DNA of 64,000 nt from JASDSY01 sp041441465 (GCA_041441465.1 JASDSY010000040.1:124001-188000), one strand, 5' to 3'; counted from the first letter of the stretch, positions 32,363-42,637 are shown. A program made the numbers and translations. The notes: generated by a model from the letters alone, not told the origin.

Positions 32363-34390
32363 ATGGCTTTAGATATGGATGTTATAAAGAAATTTTTACT
32401 GGATATGATTTTTTATATTTCAGTTTTTTTTATGACGATTTTCCCTTCTTTATTTTCGCGTTATTCATATTTGCATTCAGATGCGCCTAAAGAATTCGCG
32501 CTGATTATGTTTTCGGCAATAGGCGGATTTTTGCTGTGCTTTTATATTATCTCCGATTTCTTTTCGAATAAAAAATCAAAATCAAATTCATTAAAACCGA
32601 CGACACACTATATAGCGTTCTTTTTTTATTTGTTCATGCTCAGCTTAATTCCGTCATATATTTCGTCATTTATACCTGAAATATCAGGATATGAAATAAT
32701 TTTGCAATTATCGGCAGGCGTGTGGTTTCTTATTTTATATTTCGGATTATACGATAATATCGGCCGTGTCGAGATATTGCTGAAAGCGGTTTTGATATCG
32801 GGCATATTTCCGGCCGTACTTATGATTATGGAACTTTTCGGCGCGAGTGTAAATATCTGGCAGACAGCGGAATTAACAGGCGGCCATTCGGCGACTCATT
32901 TCATATCGACATTCGGCTCAATTGATTATTCAGCGCCGTTTTTTGGATTTTTATCGCTTCTTAACGCTCGTTTTATACTTTATTCCGATGAAAAATACGG
33001 CAAAACACCTTATTGGATTTTGCAGTCTATTTATTTTTTAGCTTTTTTGGGGCCGCTCGGCCGTTCATCTTTGATTGCGCTTCTGGTGGCGGGGCTATTT
33101 TATTTCGTATTCGTCAATAAAATTTCCAGCAATAAAACTTCAGATATTATTAATATTTTAACACTGGCGGCGGCGGTGTTTTTTGCAGTACAGCTCAAAG
33201 ACATGTTTTTTATGAAGGACGAAACGCTTATTTCACGCTTAAAAGCGTTAATTTTTAACACGGATAATATTTATGAACGTTTTTATATGCTTAAAGTCGG
33301 CGCGGCGATAATTTACGATAATATCTGGTTGGGAGCAGGACCTGGTACGCTTTTAATGGCTTTTCCGCTTTACGCCAGAAATATTGCCGAATTTTCGCCT
33401 TTTATAAATTCGATTTCTCCGTCATTTAACGCATGGCACCTGCATAATGAATTTTTCAACATTGCGGTTGAATATGGAGTTATTTCACTGAGTTTTTATA
33501 TTTTGACGATTACGTCGGCAATTTATTTTCTGATGAAGCCGGTATTAAAAAAAGGCGTCAAAGGCGAATTAAATTTGCTTATAACGTCATTAATTTTATT
33601 TTTAATTGTGGATTCTCTTTTTAATGTGACAATGGCCTGCGCCGCGCTTAAGTTCATGCTTGCCGCGCTGCTCGCTTTCGCAGCCGCCATTTCGCTTAAC
33701 GACGATGTAATTCACGCTTTTAAATTCAAATTTTCAGGGAAATTTATCAGCCCTATGATTTGTATAATGCTGTTTTCGTTCTGTGTTTTGAGCGAAATTA
33801 CCGGCATGAAATATTTTTTGGCCGACTGGTATCTCATGCAGGGAAAAATTTTGGAGCAGATGAAACATGATGACCGCGCGGTTGAATGTTATTCGAACTC
33901 TATAGTGCTATTTTCAGGCCGTTCGGAGCCGTTTTATTACCGCTCGATTTTGAATGAAAAAAAAGGCGACTTTGAAAACGCGGTCAATGATTTGAAGGCG
34001 GCTTCGAATTTGAATCTTTCTTTGCCAGTCGCTTATAAACTGTCGCAAATGGCAGTAAATTATCTCGATATGAACAGCCAGCTGCGCTATATATTATTTT
34101 TGACCAGGGCGTATCCGCGGTTTGATGAAGCGCATTATATGCTCGGGATGCGTTATCTCAAGGAATCGACGGTGAAGCCGGAAATGCTTGAAAATGCCTT
34201 GAAATCATTCGAAAAAACCATTTCGATAAACGCTAAACATGTACCGGCTATAATTAAGTCGGCTGAAATATGTTATGAAACCCGTAATTTTTATAAATGC
34301 AACGAATTTTTAAATACGGCACTCGAGATAAACCCTAAAGATGAACGCGCGTTATATTTAAAAAAACTATGCCGCGGCTTTTTTTATTAA
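32363..34390 (+). CDS. O-antigen ligase/polymerase-like membrane protein with C-terminal TPRs
   Basis: AGGAAGG precedes ATG 32363. The 675-residue protein has about eleven hydrophobic segments in the first 490 residues. The Wzy/WaaL-type periplasmic loop is recognisable: LGPLGRSSLIALLVAGLFYF (near 235), then LGAGPGTLLMAFPLYARN (near 325) and AWHLHNEFFNIAVEYGVISL (near 365), where the HNEF and E-G residues are conserved in the family. Members polymerise or ligate O-antigen or other lipid-linked glycans. The last about 185 residues are three or four TPR repeats (HDDRAVECYSNSIVLFSGRS, ENALKSFEKTISINAKHVP, KCNEFLNTALEINPKDERAL), a common fusion. No other glycan-assembly gene is adjacent, so the donor is unknown. 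Confidence 0.85.
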   Translation: MALDMDVIKKFLLDMIFYISVFFMTIFPSLFSRYSYLHSDAPKEFALIMFSAIGGFLLCFYIISDFFSNKKSKSNSLKPTTHYIAFFFYLFMLSLIPSYISSFIPEISGYEIILQLSAGVWFLILYFGLYDNIGRVEILLKAVLISGIFPAVLMIMELFGASVNIWQTAELTGGHSATHFISTFGSIDYSAPFFGFLSLLNARFILYSDEKYGKTPYWILQSIYFLAFLGPLGRSSLIALLVAGLFYFVFVNKISSNKTSDIINILTLAAAVFFAVQLKDMFFMKDETLISRLKALIFNTDNIYERFYMLKVGAAIIYDNIWLGAGPGTLLMAFPLYARNIAEFSPFINSISPSFNAWHLHNEFFNIAVEYGVISLSFYILTITSAIYFLMKPVLKKGVKGELNLLITSLILFLIVDSLFNVTMACAALKFMLAALLAFAAAISLNDDVIHAFKFKFSGKFISPMICIMLFSFCVLSEITGMKYFLADWYLMQGKILEQMKHDDRAVECYSNSIVLFSGRSEPFYYRSILNEKKGDFENAVNDLKAASNLNLSLPVAYKLSQMAVNYLDMNSQLRYILFLTRAYPRFDEAHYMLGMRYLKESTVKPEMLENALKSFEKTISINAKHVPAIIKSAEICYETRNFYKCNEFLNTALEINPKDERALYLKKLCRGFFY

Positions 34391-34649
34391 TAAGTAACTG
34401 TTTCCGCTCAAGTGTGAGTTTATTGCATTAATAACGAAACATAAATTAATTTGCGTGATTCAAAAAGTGGCCGAAGTATAGTGTTAGAAAAATATAATAT
34501 GTTTAAAAGTAGTATTTTAAAATAAAATTGTAATCCATGTAAAATAAAAATATGAGACTAAAAAGATATAATTTAAAAATTACATTTTAGGATAGTACCA
34601 AAAAAAACACTGTATTGATATGGATATAAAATAAAAGGCGGTAATGGTT

Positions 34650-36557
34650 ATGGCTCGATTAAAAATAAATAATGTGGTAAGTTACATTTTAGTTGTAATG
34701 GCGGTACTTTTTTGTTCACATGTTGAGGCTTTGTACGCATTTGATATAAAAGAACTGCCGGCTAATACTAATGAAGTAATATTGCCTAAAAATCTTGATA
34801 TATGTTTAAACGATAATTTAAGGACGGCTGAAATTAAAGTAAATTCAAAGTTCTCATTAAATATTTATAAAAACGGCCTGGCTGAGCCTGAAAAAGTATC
34901 GGGGCGTTTGCTGGAATTAAAAATTAATGACGTTAAGGACAGTAAGCCAGCAAAGGTCAACTATTATTGTGTTTTGAAAACCTTTCCTTATTCATATATT
35001 TTGAGGGATGATAAAAAAAACGAGATATTTAAACAGCTAAACGATTTCGAGGGCAAGGTCGGAAAGCTTGTATTTTTCACATATGGCGCTGTTTTAAAAT
35101 CGGCCGATAAAAAGGAAAATATCGATATTAGAAGTTTATTCGCGGCTTACGGCCCGTTTACGAGCGAAGAAGAAACCAAGGATTTCTGCGATAATCTGTT
35201 CGAGAAATTTGGAATAAAGGCATTTTGCCATCCTGTAAGGATTCAAAAGCCTTCGAATAAAATTGAATTGGAAATTTCCTATGCCGCTGAAATTCCTGAA
35301 ACCAGAGGCGCCCATGGCAGTCAAAAAAAAGCTGATTTCAAATCAGGAGCGGAATTGAAAAAAACTACTGGGAATGCGGATAAAATTAAATTAAATATAC
35401 CTGATGTCAGTTTAATAGAAATTTTTTCGGCCGGTACCTGCGAAATAAAAAATATGGAGTTCGGGCGCGGCGAAAAATGGCATAACTATAAAAATGCGTT
35501 TTATTCTGGAAAAATCACTATTAACGCTGATAACACAGGGTTATGCCAGATCATAAATAACGTAAGCCTCGATGAACTTTTAAAAACTGTCGTGCCGTCG
35601 GAGATCGAGCCGAAATCGCCTTATCAGGCGATATGCGCTCAGGCCGTGGCCGCTCGCACCGAAATTCTGGCTAAATTCGAAACGCGCCATACTGATACGG
35701 ACTATGACTTCTGCGCCGGCGTTCACTGCCAGGCCTATGGCGGACTTTTAAATCGCCGCAAGGAATCGGACAGGTCGGTCGAGGAAACATCAGGCTATAT
35801 AATCACTTCTGGCGGCCATATTATTGACGCGGTTTATCACGCAAACTGCGGCGGCGTTACCGAAGACTCGAACAAAATATGGAGCGCGCCTTATGACCCG
35901 TCGCTTATAAGCGTTTCGGACGAAATTCGTGAAGCAGCTGCAGTAAAAAACGCTAAAACTAATCCAGGCCGGAACATAAAAGCTCAAAGCGGCGGCAAAA
36001 TGAATATAGATTCATTAAATGACGCGGCTAAAATAAAGTCTGCTAATAAAAATATCTCGAACGGACCTGATTATTCGACAAACGAGGCGGCGCTGGAGAA
36101 ATTTATAAAAAATTCTCCGCAATCATATTGCTCGGTTAAAGGTGCATGTGATAATCCAGAAAAATACCGTTGGGAAAAAGTATTCAGCGAGAAAGAACTT
36201 ACGGAATTAGTTAAAAAACAGTTGAAAGACATAAATAAAATAAATGAAATTAAGGTACTGGGCCGCGGCAAATCCGGTCGCATGACAGGTATCGAGGTAG
36301 TAAGCGATAAAGGTTCCGAAAAAATATATAAGGAACTGAATATACGTAAATTATTCGGAATGCTCCGTTCAGGATTATTCATAATCGAGCGGTTTGAAAA
36401 GAACGGCATTTCATATTATAAATTCAGCGGCGCCGGCTGGGGGCATGGAGTTGGAATGTGCCAGGACGGCGCTAAGGGAATGGCTCTATGCGGCAAAAAT
36501 TTTATAGAGATTTTGATGCATTATTTTTCTAATTCCAGGCTGTTAAAATTCAATTAA
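34650..36557 (+). CDS. SpoIID/LytB-domain exported protein
   Basis: I choose ATG 34650, 8 bases after AAAGGCGG; ATG 34644 is only 2 bases from it. A signal peptide covers about residues 8-31 (VVSYILVVMAVLFCSHVEALYA). The middle (about 110-190) has a SPOR-like segment (FFTYGAVLKS, LFAAYGPFTSEEETKDFCDN). The SpoIID domain starts near residue 285: VSLDELLKTVVPSEIEPKSP, then AICAQAVAARTEILAKFETR, then CAGVHCQAYGG, and YHANCGGVTEDSNKIWS. It continues to the closing FSGAGWGHGVGMCQDGAKGM. SpoIID is a lytic transglycosylase for peptidoglycan stripped of stem peptides, and LytB is an amidase enhancer. An insertion rich in Asn, Lys and Ser interrupts the domain at about 430-475. It is likely a periplasmic cell-wall remodelling enzyme. 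The exported SH3b-NlpC gene lies just downstream on the other strand. Confidence 0.92.
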   Translation: MARLKINNVVSYILVVMAVLFCSHVEALYAFDIKELPANTNEVILPKNLDICLNDNLRTAEIKVNSKFSLNIYKNGLAEPEKVSGRLLELKINDVKDSKPAKVNYYCVLKTFPYSYILRDDKKNEIFKQLNDFEGKVGKLVFFTYGAVLKSADKKENIDIRSLFAAYGPFTSEEETKDFCDNLFEKFGIKAFCHPVRIQKPSNKIELEISYAAEIPETRGAHGSQKKADFKSGAELKKTTGNADKIKLNIPDVSLIEIFSAGTCEIKNMEFGRGEKWHNYKNAFYSGKITINADNTGLCQIINNVSLDELLKTVVPSEIEPKSPYQAICAQAVAARTEILAKFETRHTDTDYDFCAGVHCQAYGGLLNRRKESDRSVEETSGYIITSGGHIIDAVYHANCGGVTEDSNKIWSAPYDPSLISVSDEIREAAAVKNAKTNPGRNIKAQSGGKMNIDSLNDAAKIKSANKNISNGPDYSTNEAALEKFIKNSPQSYCSVKGACDNPEKYRWEKVFSEKELTELVKKQLKDINKINEIKVLGRGKSGRMTGIEVVSDKGSEKIYKELNIRKLFGMLRSGLFIIERFEKNGISYYKFSGAGWGHGVGMCQDGAKGMALCGKNFIEILMHYFSNSRLLKFN

Positions 36558-36923
36558 TAATGTCTTAAGATAAATATATTTAACTGCCGTAAACAAAAAA
36601 AAGCTGTTTGAAAGTTTATTTTCTTACAGCTTTTTTTTGTTATATTTTGTTTTGGGCAATCAAAAAATTAGTTTATCTGCGGTATTTATTATTAATTTAA
36701 GTTTTGCGTTTGATTAAAAATCTTGATTTAAAAGCAGTTTAAATGAAAAATCAGAGGCGGATTTTATTATAATTTTAAATTATTTTGGTAATTTTTTTCA
36801 ATTAAGAAACGTTAATATTACTGATTTTTCAATATATTGGTTTCTGTGAAAGTTGAGTTATTAAAATAGACTTTAAAAATAATTATAAGGCTGACTATTT
36901 TAAAATTTATGTTATAGCGTTTT
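36558..36923. other. Convergent spacer with terminator, otherwise nothing seen
   Basis: After the SpoIID gene a terminator (36595-36638) is followed by about 285 bases of AT-rich sequence. I see no gene, RNA or repeat in it. Confidence 0.5.
36595..36638. terminator. Rho-independent terminator after the SpoIID gene
   Basis: AAAAAAAAGCTGT (36595-36607) pairs with ACAGCTTTTTTTT (36626-36638) around an A/T-rich loop. The T-run lets it work for the plus strand, and the A-run allows the reverse direction. Confidence 0.85.
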
Positions 36924-37979
36924 TTATACTTTTCTTAAAACTCTTGATATCGGAGCAAAATAAACATTGCAGCGGCTGGGCATTCTTCTACTTGAAGAGT
37001 TTGCGATGCATGTTGTTCCGTTTTCGATGATACCGACATGCGTATCCGCATCTTTACGGCCGTCATGGTTTCTGTCATAAGTTTTCCATGTGATAACATC
37101 GCCTGGATGGAATGGCGGAGCAGAAACTTCTTTCCAGCCTTTATTATGAAGAAGATTTATTACGCCATGGACATTTAATACTACGCTCGAAACCGCCCCG
37201 GCATTTTTTAAGATGGTTGACGCTACTTTGGCGCAGGCCAGATTTCCGCCGGCTACGTCTGAGTCTCTAAAATTGGTTGAGCCGACAAGGTTCTTAGCCG
37301 CGTTTACGATGCTTTTTTGCAATGATCCGCCTTTTGAAGAAGAATTAGACGAATTGTCGCGTGAAGGCGACGGTGAACCGTGGGCCTGGCCTGATCCGCC
37401 TTTATTTATGTAATCGGAGTGGACATAAGCGGTCTTGCCGTTGTATTTTATTTTGTACCAGTCGCCTGATTTTCCTATAATATTGACTGATGCGCAGTGA
37501 TCAAGTTTGCCGATTACGCTGCCCCACGGGCCGCTTCTTACATTTAACCTTGGTTGCGCTGTAACTGTGCCGTCTTCGTTAGAATCACTGTCTGAACTTT
37601 TCGAGCCGATGCTTATGTAATTATCGGATACATAAGCGGTTCCGCCGTTATATTTTATCTTGTACCAGCCGTTGACGTTTTCAATTATCGTGACATTATC
37701 GCCGCTTGATAATCCGCCGATTATTGGATAATTAGTGCCGGGGCCCGACCTTACGTTTAATGAATGGCATGTGACATGGCCGCTTTTATGGTTTGAGGAA
37801 GGCGAAGCGGATGCCGCTATCTGCTGATTTTTTAAACTGCCGGCCGCGCCGCTTATGCCGCTGTATGAGTATGCGTTGCCAAATGTCAAAGCCGTTGAAA
37901 TAAAAGAACTTAGAACAATGGCAGATAATAATTTAAAATGATTAAATTTGGGACGAGGCGGGAGAAACATAGAAATCAC
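36924..37979 (-). CDS. Exported SH3b-SH3b-NlpC/P60-like cell-wall hydrolase
   Basis: The start is GTG 37979 (AAGGAAG upstream) or ATG 37970. Residues about 15-38 are a signal peptide (FKLLSAIVLSSFISTALTFG). Two bacterial SH3 domains follow, about residues 68-120 (SLNVRSGPGTNYPIIGGLS, WYKIKYNGGTAYVSDNYIS) and 136-190 (LNVRSGPWGSVIGKL, WYKIKYNGKTAYVHSDYI). These bind the cell wall. After a Ser/Gly-rich linker the C-terminal domain (about 220-351) looks like an NlpC/P60 or CHAP-type Cys peptidase: NLACAKVASTILKNAG has the Cys, and HPGDVITWKT and DADTHVGIIENG have the His. Such enzymes cut peptidoglycan stem peptides. Cys and His are present, so it should be active; the third catalytic residue is not certain. 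Confidence 0.87.
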   Translation of the reverse strand: MISMFLPPRPKFNHFKLLSAIVLSSFISTALTFGNAYSYSGISGAAGSLKNQQIAASASPSSNHKSGHVTCHSLNVRSGPGTNYPIIGGLSSGDNVTIIENVNGWYKIKYNGGTAYVSDNYISIGSKSSDSDSNEDGTVTAQPRLNVRSGPWGSVIGKLDHCASVNIIGKSGDWYKIKYNGKTAYVHSDYINKGGSGQAHGSPSPSRDNSSNSSSKGGSLQKSIVNAAKNLVGSTNFRDSDVAGGNLACAKVASTILKNAGAVSSVVLNVHGVINLLHNKGWKEVSAPPFHPGDVITWKTYDRNHDGRKDADTHVGIIENGTTCIANSSSRRMPSRCNVYFAPISRVLRKV

Positions 37980-38389
37980 TCGCTTCCTTTTTTATTATAT
38001 TTTTATATTTAAGCGCAAATTGTTATGCTGTTATTGCAATTATTGTTATATTTCAGTAAATGGCCTACGACTTAGCAATATTCGTTTTCTGTGGATTATG
38101 ATTATAGTTATTGACTTGTTAGAATTATCCTTATTACTTTGAAAATATAGGGTTTGGCTGCTAAAATTTTTGTTTTTTTTAGTAATTTATTATATTATAC
38201 ATGAAAATAATTTTTTTTGTTTCAATGTTATAAAATAAATTATCGTATTTTTTTTAATAATTTTTGAAAAATTAAGTCCCATTTAAGCTTTTATAGCTTT
38301 TCTACATTGACAAACGCCATTTCATCGATTATAATTGATAAAACACTTTTTAAATTGCCAAATTTTAGCGGTTTGGGGGATTATCGATT
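37980..38389. other. Divergent AT-rich intergenic region
   Basis: Spacer between the NlpC-like gene and the metallopeptidase gene. It holds the promoter at 38307-38335. No other gene or RNA signal is seen; a 64-codon frame at 37948-38142 overlaps the start of the NlpC-like gene and has no ribosome site. Confidence 0.5.
38307..38335 (+). promoter_or_regulatory. Consensus sigma-70-type promoter of the metallopeptidase gene
   Basis: TTGACA (38307-38312), 17 bases, TATAAT (38330-38335), 54 bases before the start codon. Both hexamers are perfect. Confidence 0.9.
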
Positions 38390-40273
38390 ATGCCTGAATT
38401 ATTTCATAATAAAAGCCTTAAATTTAATTTAAGAAATAAGCTTATTTTTACGCTTGTTTTGCTGGCGGTTCTGATTTTTTTATGCCGCGGCGATAAAGCT
38501 TATGCGTTTACTATTAATACTACAGATGATGACGCGGATGACGTTTCGGCGCCTGTTTCAAGAAGCGCCGCGACTGAGCCGCTGCAGCCGATTGACGGCA
38601 CTCATTTTTTCGACGATTTCCAGAAAGACGCCGCTAACAGGTTAAAAAAAGAGCCGGTTACAAAAGCGGAGCTGACTCGTCGTGGAATAAGCTTTAATAT
38701 AGGCGGCGCGGTGCCGGTAAGGGAAAACGTTCCTGCAGTATTTAACGTAAGGAATATAGCGGCGAACCAGAACGAGCAAGTTGCCGCTTCATGCGTAAGA
38801 ATCGGCAAGAACTGCTATATATTTCTTGAAAACGGTCTTTCATTTCCGGACTCTTATTTAGACAGGCTGGTTTCTGAATTTGACAATAAAATTTACCCTA
38901 ATGATACAGCTACGTTCGGCTCCGAATGGAAACCCGGCATCGATAATGATAACAGGATAACGATACTTTTGATGGACATAAAAGACGGAATGGAAAATTC
39001 AGGCGCTTATGTCGCTGGTTACTTTTTTGCCGGCGACGAATATTCGAAATCGCAGTATCAATTTTCTAATGAACGCGAAATGATGTATATGGATATTGTT
39101 CAAGGCGGATTCTCTGATGATAAAGGGTTTATACGTTTTTGCGGCACCATAGCGCATGAGTTTCAGCATATGATTCACTGGAACCGCGATGCCAAGGAAC
39201 AAAACTGGCTCAATGAGGCTATGTCGCAATATGCCTCGTTTATAAATGGATACGGCCATCCGGGCCAGATCAAACCTTATTTTAAGAGGCCCGATACTTC
39301 GCTGACTGCATGGCGCCAGGACAGGGCTTTGCAAAATTACGGCGCAATATATATGTTCGCTTATTATATGATACGAATAGTAGCCGGCGTTAACGGCACC
39401 GATTGGCAGAGGCAGCTTGATTTTACCAAAACGCTCATAAGCGACGTTAATCACGGAATTCCAAGCGTTAATGCGACTTTGGCAAAATTCGGAATCAATA
39501 AGACATTTAATCAAATATATCTTGACTGGCTGACCGCGAATGCGATAAATAATCCAAGAGTGGCTAAACGTTTCGGTTACGATTCTAATTTTCCCGATTA
39601 TCTGCCGTTATTTCGCGATGTAAACGGGAAAATACCTGTGGAAAATGTCCGCGGCACGCTCGATGCATTCGGCGGACTTTACATAGTGTTCTCGGTGGAC
39701 CCTGAATATTTAAGGATGGCCAGCAACGGTGCGGTAACTGCTCCGGCGGGAATTCAATTCGGCGGATATGTTTTTAAGATCGCGGCTTCAAAAACCAATG
39801 AACTTGGTGGTAACCAGCTTATCGGCAGGCTTTTAAAAGTGAAAATCGACGGAACGTATAGCGGCGACGATTTTATTATCGGGCCTGACAATAATTATAC
39901 ATTTACGGTTCCGGGATTCCCGGCTGAATATAAGACGCTGATTTTCATATTCGGGATTACGGCGTCGGAAGAATTAGCGGCGAAAATACCGACTTATAAT
40001 TATTCATATAGTTTCGTGCCGCTTTCGACAAATGTACGCTATATGGTTGACGCATATCAAAAGGTGCAGTCTGACCCGTCGCTTAGCGTCGAATCCAAGA
40101 GTGCTATATCAAATCAGCTTGCCGGAGATATGGTGAATGCCGGTTCACGCCCCGAGAACGCTCAGATTATGATGCGCGAGCTGCAAAGTGAAAAACACTC
40201 CAAAAATCCTTTTTTTCAGAATATAATTAAGCAGATAAAGAAAAAATTGGATTTCGATAAATTCCAGAAATGA
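38390..40273 (+). CDS. Exported HExxH zinc metallopeptidase (hyicolysin/M30- or M6-like)
   Basis: TTGGGGGA precedes ATG 38390. Residues about 17-42 form a signal peptide (LIFTLVLLAVLIFLCRGDKAYA). The peptidase core has the zinc motif GTIAHEFQHMIHW (HEFQH at about 255-259), followed by NWLNEAMSQYASFINGY about 18 residues later, where Glu is the third zinc ligand. ITILLMDIKDGMENSGAYVA before it is the usual strand seen in M30/M6-like enzymes. The C-terminal about 200 residues (FGGLYIVFSV, LLKVKIDGTY, FTVPGFPAEYKTLIFIFGIT) form a beta-sandwich seen beside such peptidases. Likely role: extracellular protein breakdown. The family assignment between M30 and M6 is from motif spacing only. Confidence 0.87.
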   Translation: MPELFHNKSLKFNLRNKLIFTLVLLAVLIFLCRGDKAYAFTINTTDDDADDVSAPVSRSAATEPLQPIDGTHFFDDFQKDAANRLKKEPVTKAELTRRGISFNIGGAVPVRENVPAVFNVRNIAANQNEQVAASCVRIGKNCYIFLENGLSFPDSYLDRLVSEFDNKIYPNDTATFGSEWKPGIDNDNRITILLMDIKDGMENSGAYVAGYFFAGDEYSKSQYQFSNEREMMYMDIVQGGFSDDKGFIRFCGTIAHEFQHMIHWNRDAKEQNWLNEAMSQYASFINGYGHPGQIKPYFKRPDTSLTAWRQDRALQNYGAIYMFAYYMIRIVAGVNGTDWQRQLDFTKTLISDVNHGIPSVNATLAKFGINKTFNQIYLDWLTANAINNPRVAKRFGYDSNFPDYLPLFRDVNGKIPVENVRGTLDAFGGLYIVFSVDPEYLRMASNGAVTAPAGIQFGGYVFKIAASKTNELGGNQLIGRLLKVKIDGTYSGDDFIIGPDNNYTFTVPGFPAEYKTLIFIFGITASEELAAKIPTYNYSYSFVPLSTNVRYMVDAYQKVQSDPSLSVESKSAISNQLAGDMVNAGSRPENAQIMMRELQSEKHSKNPFFQNIIKQIKKKLDFDKFQK

Positions 40274-40352
40274 AAATGAACAATTAAAATATATGTCGGA
40301 AAAATATTTATTAATATTGTTAAAATATTAAATCTAATCAAGCGTCGATATA

Positions 40353-40381
40353 TTGAATTAAAAAAAATCTTATGGTATAAT
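40353..40381 (+). promoter_or_regulatory. Sigma-70-type promoter of the EF-G-like gene
   Basis: TTGAAT (40353-40358), 17 bases, TATAAT (40376-40381). It leaves a leader of roughly 115 bases before the start codon. Confidence 0.7.
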
Positions 40382-40502
40382 TAATTAATTTTTTATAAAG
40401 TTGTAACGCGGCTTAAAAAATTGCATGCAACGAGACGGGCTTAAATATATTGTTTTTTAAGCTAAAATTTTAAAAATTATATAATAGTTGAGGGGGAAGC
40501 CA

Positions 40503-42596
40503 ATGAAGGTATTTCAGACAGAAAAAATCAGAAATCTCTGTACATTAGGTCACTCAGGCTCAGGTAAGACTACTTTAACCGATGCGATGCTTTTTACGTC
40601 AGGCGCGATCGACAGAATGGGAAAAGCGGATGCCGGAACTCTTACGTGCGATTTTGATCCCGAAGAAGCCAAACGCAAGGCTTCTATATCCGTCGCCACA
40701 GCGCCGCTGGAATGGAAAGACGTAAAGATCAATATAATCGATGCCCCCGGATACGATGAATACGTAGGCGAAGCGATAAAGGCCACTAAAGCCGCCGATG
40801 CGGCTTTAATAACGGTTTCGGCAGACGCCGGAGTCGAAGTTGGCACTGAAAAAGCTTATGACTACGCTGAAAATGAGCAGCTCCCCAGGGTTTTCTTCGT
40901 CAATAAAATGGACAAGGAAAACGCCGATTTCGATAAAACATTCGAAGCCATATCTGAAAAACTCACCAAAAAAATAGTCGCAGTTACCGTGCCGATTGGC
41001 AAAGCCGCTAATTTTAAAGGCGTCGTCGATCTCATAAAAATGAAAGCAATAATGTTTTCCGCGGACGGTAAAACCGCCAAAGAGGAAGCTATTCCTGCCA
41101 ATATGGCGGATATCGCTAAAAATTACCGTGAAAAAATGATCGAGGTCGCCGCCGATGCGGACGAGGACCTTGCCGTTAAATACCTCGAAGGCCAGGAAAT
41201 TACCGATAACGAAATGCAGAAAGCGATTGTAACTGGAATAAAAAAAGGCGTCGTTTACCCTGTTTTGGCAGGCTGTGCAACTACAAACTTAGGCATTCAG
41301 CCGCTCCTCGATTTTATTATTAACGATATGCCTACTCCTGCAGAACATTCGGCTATAGAATGCAAAAATTTGAAAACCGATACCGTTGAAAAACGCATGT
41401 ATAAAGATTCCGAACATGTCGCTATATACATATTCAAAGTTTTCAGCGAAGCCGGCATGGGCGAAATAAGTTATTTCAAGGTAATGTCGGGTGTTCTTAA
41501 AGCCGGCATGGATCTTCATAATTCACATTCTAACAATGTGGAAAGAATCGGAACGATTTATACGCTCCGCGGCAGCAAGCGAATCGAGCTTCCCGAAATC
41601 CACGCAGGCGATATCGGCGTTCTCGTAAAATTAAAAGCTACCAAAACATCCGATACTCTTTCGGATGTGAACTTTAAAGTTGAATTTCCTAGAATGCAAT
41701 TTCCTAATCCGCTTTATAGTCTCGCAATTGTTCCTAAAACAAAAGACGACCAGCAGAAACTTTCGACGGCTCTCGCGAAATTTTCTGAAGAAGACCCTAC
41801 TTTTAAGGTTAAAACTACTGAAGAATTCGGCCAGACGGTTATTTCAGGCATGGGTGAAATCCATGTCGAAATGGTGCTAGAGAAAATTCGACGCAAATAT
41901 AATGTCGGCTGCGGCATTGAGCCTGTAAGAATACCTTACCGCGAAACTATCAGAAAGACGGCTAAGGCACAGGGAAAATTCAAAAGGCAGTCAGGCGGCC
42001 GCGGGCAATACGGCGATTGTCATCTCGAATTAAAACATATTCCAGGCGGCGGTTTTGAGTTCCACGATAAAATAGTCGGCGGAGCTATTCCAAAACAGTT
42101 TATCGGGCCTATCGAAAAAGGCGTAGTTGGAAAAATGAAAGAAGGCGTTATTGCTGGTTATCCGGTTATTGATATAGCGGTAACCGTTTATGACGGTTCT
42201 TATCATGATGTCGACTCGTCGGCGCAGGCTTTTGAAGTGGCCGGCTCGATGGGTTTTAAAAATGCCTTTGAACTTGCGGACCCATATATTCTTGAACCGA
42301 TCTATATGATCGAGGTAATTGTTCCTGAAGCTTACATGGGTGATATAATGGGCGATTTAAACTCCAGACGCGGAAAGATTATGGGAATGGAAGCAAGAGG
42401 CAAACATCAGGTTATTAAAGCTACAGTGCCTCTTTCGGAATTGCAGACATACGTTACGAACCTGCGTTCTATAACTCAGGGCCGCGGTGTTTTTACGATG
42501 ACAATGGACCATTACGAAGAAGCGCCGGGGAATGTTGCGCAGCACCTGAAAGAAGAATACGCTAAAGCCCGTGAAGCGGGCGCATCTGCGCATTAA
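40503..42596 (+). CDS. Elongation factor G-like GTPase (divergent EF-G paralog)
   Basis: ATG 40503 is 6 bases after GAGGGGG; the TTG at 40488 lies before that site. The 697-residue protein has the five-domain EF-G layout. The P-loop is GHSGSGKTTLTDAM (near 15-24), G3 is DAPGY (near 80) and G4 is NKMD (near 135). The C-terminal domains are complete (RRGKIMGMEARGKHQVIKAT). GHSGSGKTT and the Tyr in DAPGY, where translocase EF-G has DTPGH with the GTP-activating His, place it in the EF-G-like subfamily found beside a normal EF-G in many bacteria. That group is thought to act on the ribosome, but its step is not settled. It is monocistronic, with its own promoter and terminator. No ribosomal genes are adjacent, unlike the classical fusA. 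Confidence 0.93.
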   Translation: MKVFQTEKIRNLCTLGHSGSGKTTLTDAMLFTSGAIDRMGKADAGTLTCDFDPEEAKRKASISVATAPLEWKDVKINIIDAPGYDEYVGEAIKATKAADAALITVSADAGVEVGTEKAYDYAENEQLPRVFFVNKMDKENADFDKTFEAISEKLTKKIVAVTVPIGKAANFKGVVDLIKMKAIMFSADGKTAKEEAIPANMADIAKNYREKMIEVAADADEDLAVKYLEGQEITDNEMQKAIVTGIKKGVVYPVLAGCATTNLGIQPLLDFIINDMPTPAEHSAIECKNLKTDTVEKRMYKDSEHVAIYIFKVFSEAGMGEISYFKVMSGVLKAGMDLHNSHSNNVERIGTIYTLRGSKRIELPEIHAGDIGVLVKLKATKTSDTLSDVNFKVEFPRMQFPNPLYSLAIVPKTKDDQQKLSTALAKFSEEDPTFKVKTTEEFGQTVISGMGEIHVEMVLEKIRRKYNVGCGIEPVRIPYRETIRKTAKAQGKFKRQSGGRGQYGDCHLELKHIPGGGFEFHDKIVGGAIPKQFIGPIEKGVVGKMKEGVIAGYPVIDIAVTVYDGSYHDVDSSAQAFEVAGSMGFKNAFELADPYILEPIYMIEVIVPEAYMGDIMGDLNSRRGKIMGMEARGKHQVIKATVPLSELQTYVTNLRSITQGRGVFTMTMDHYEEAPGNVAQHLKEEYAKAREAGASAH

Positions 42597-42637
42597 AATT
42601 AATGGGAATTTATCTAATATAATTAATTGATAATCAC

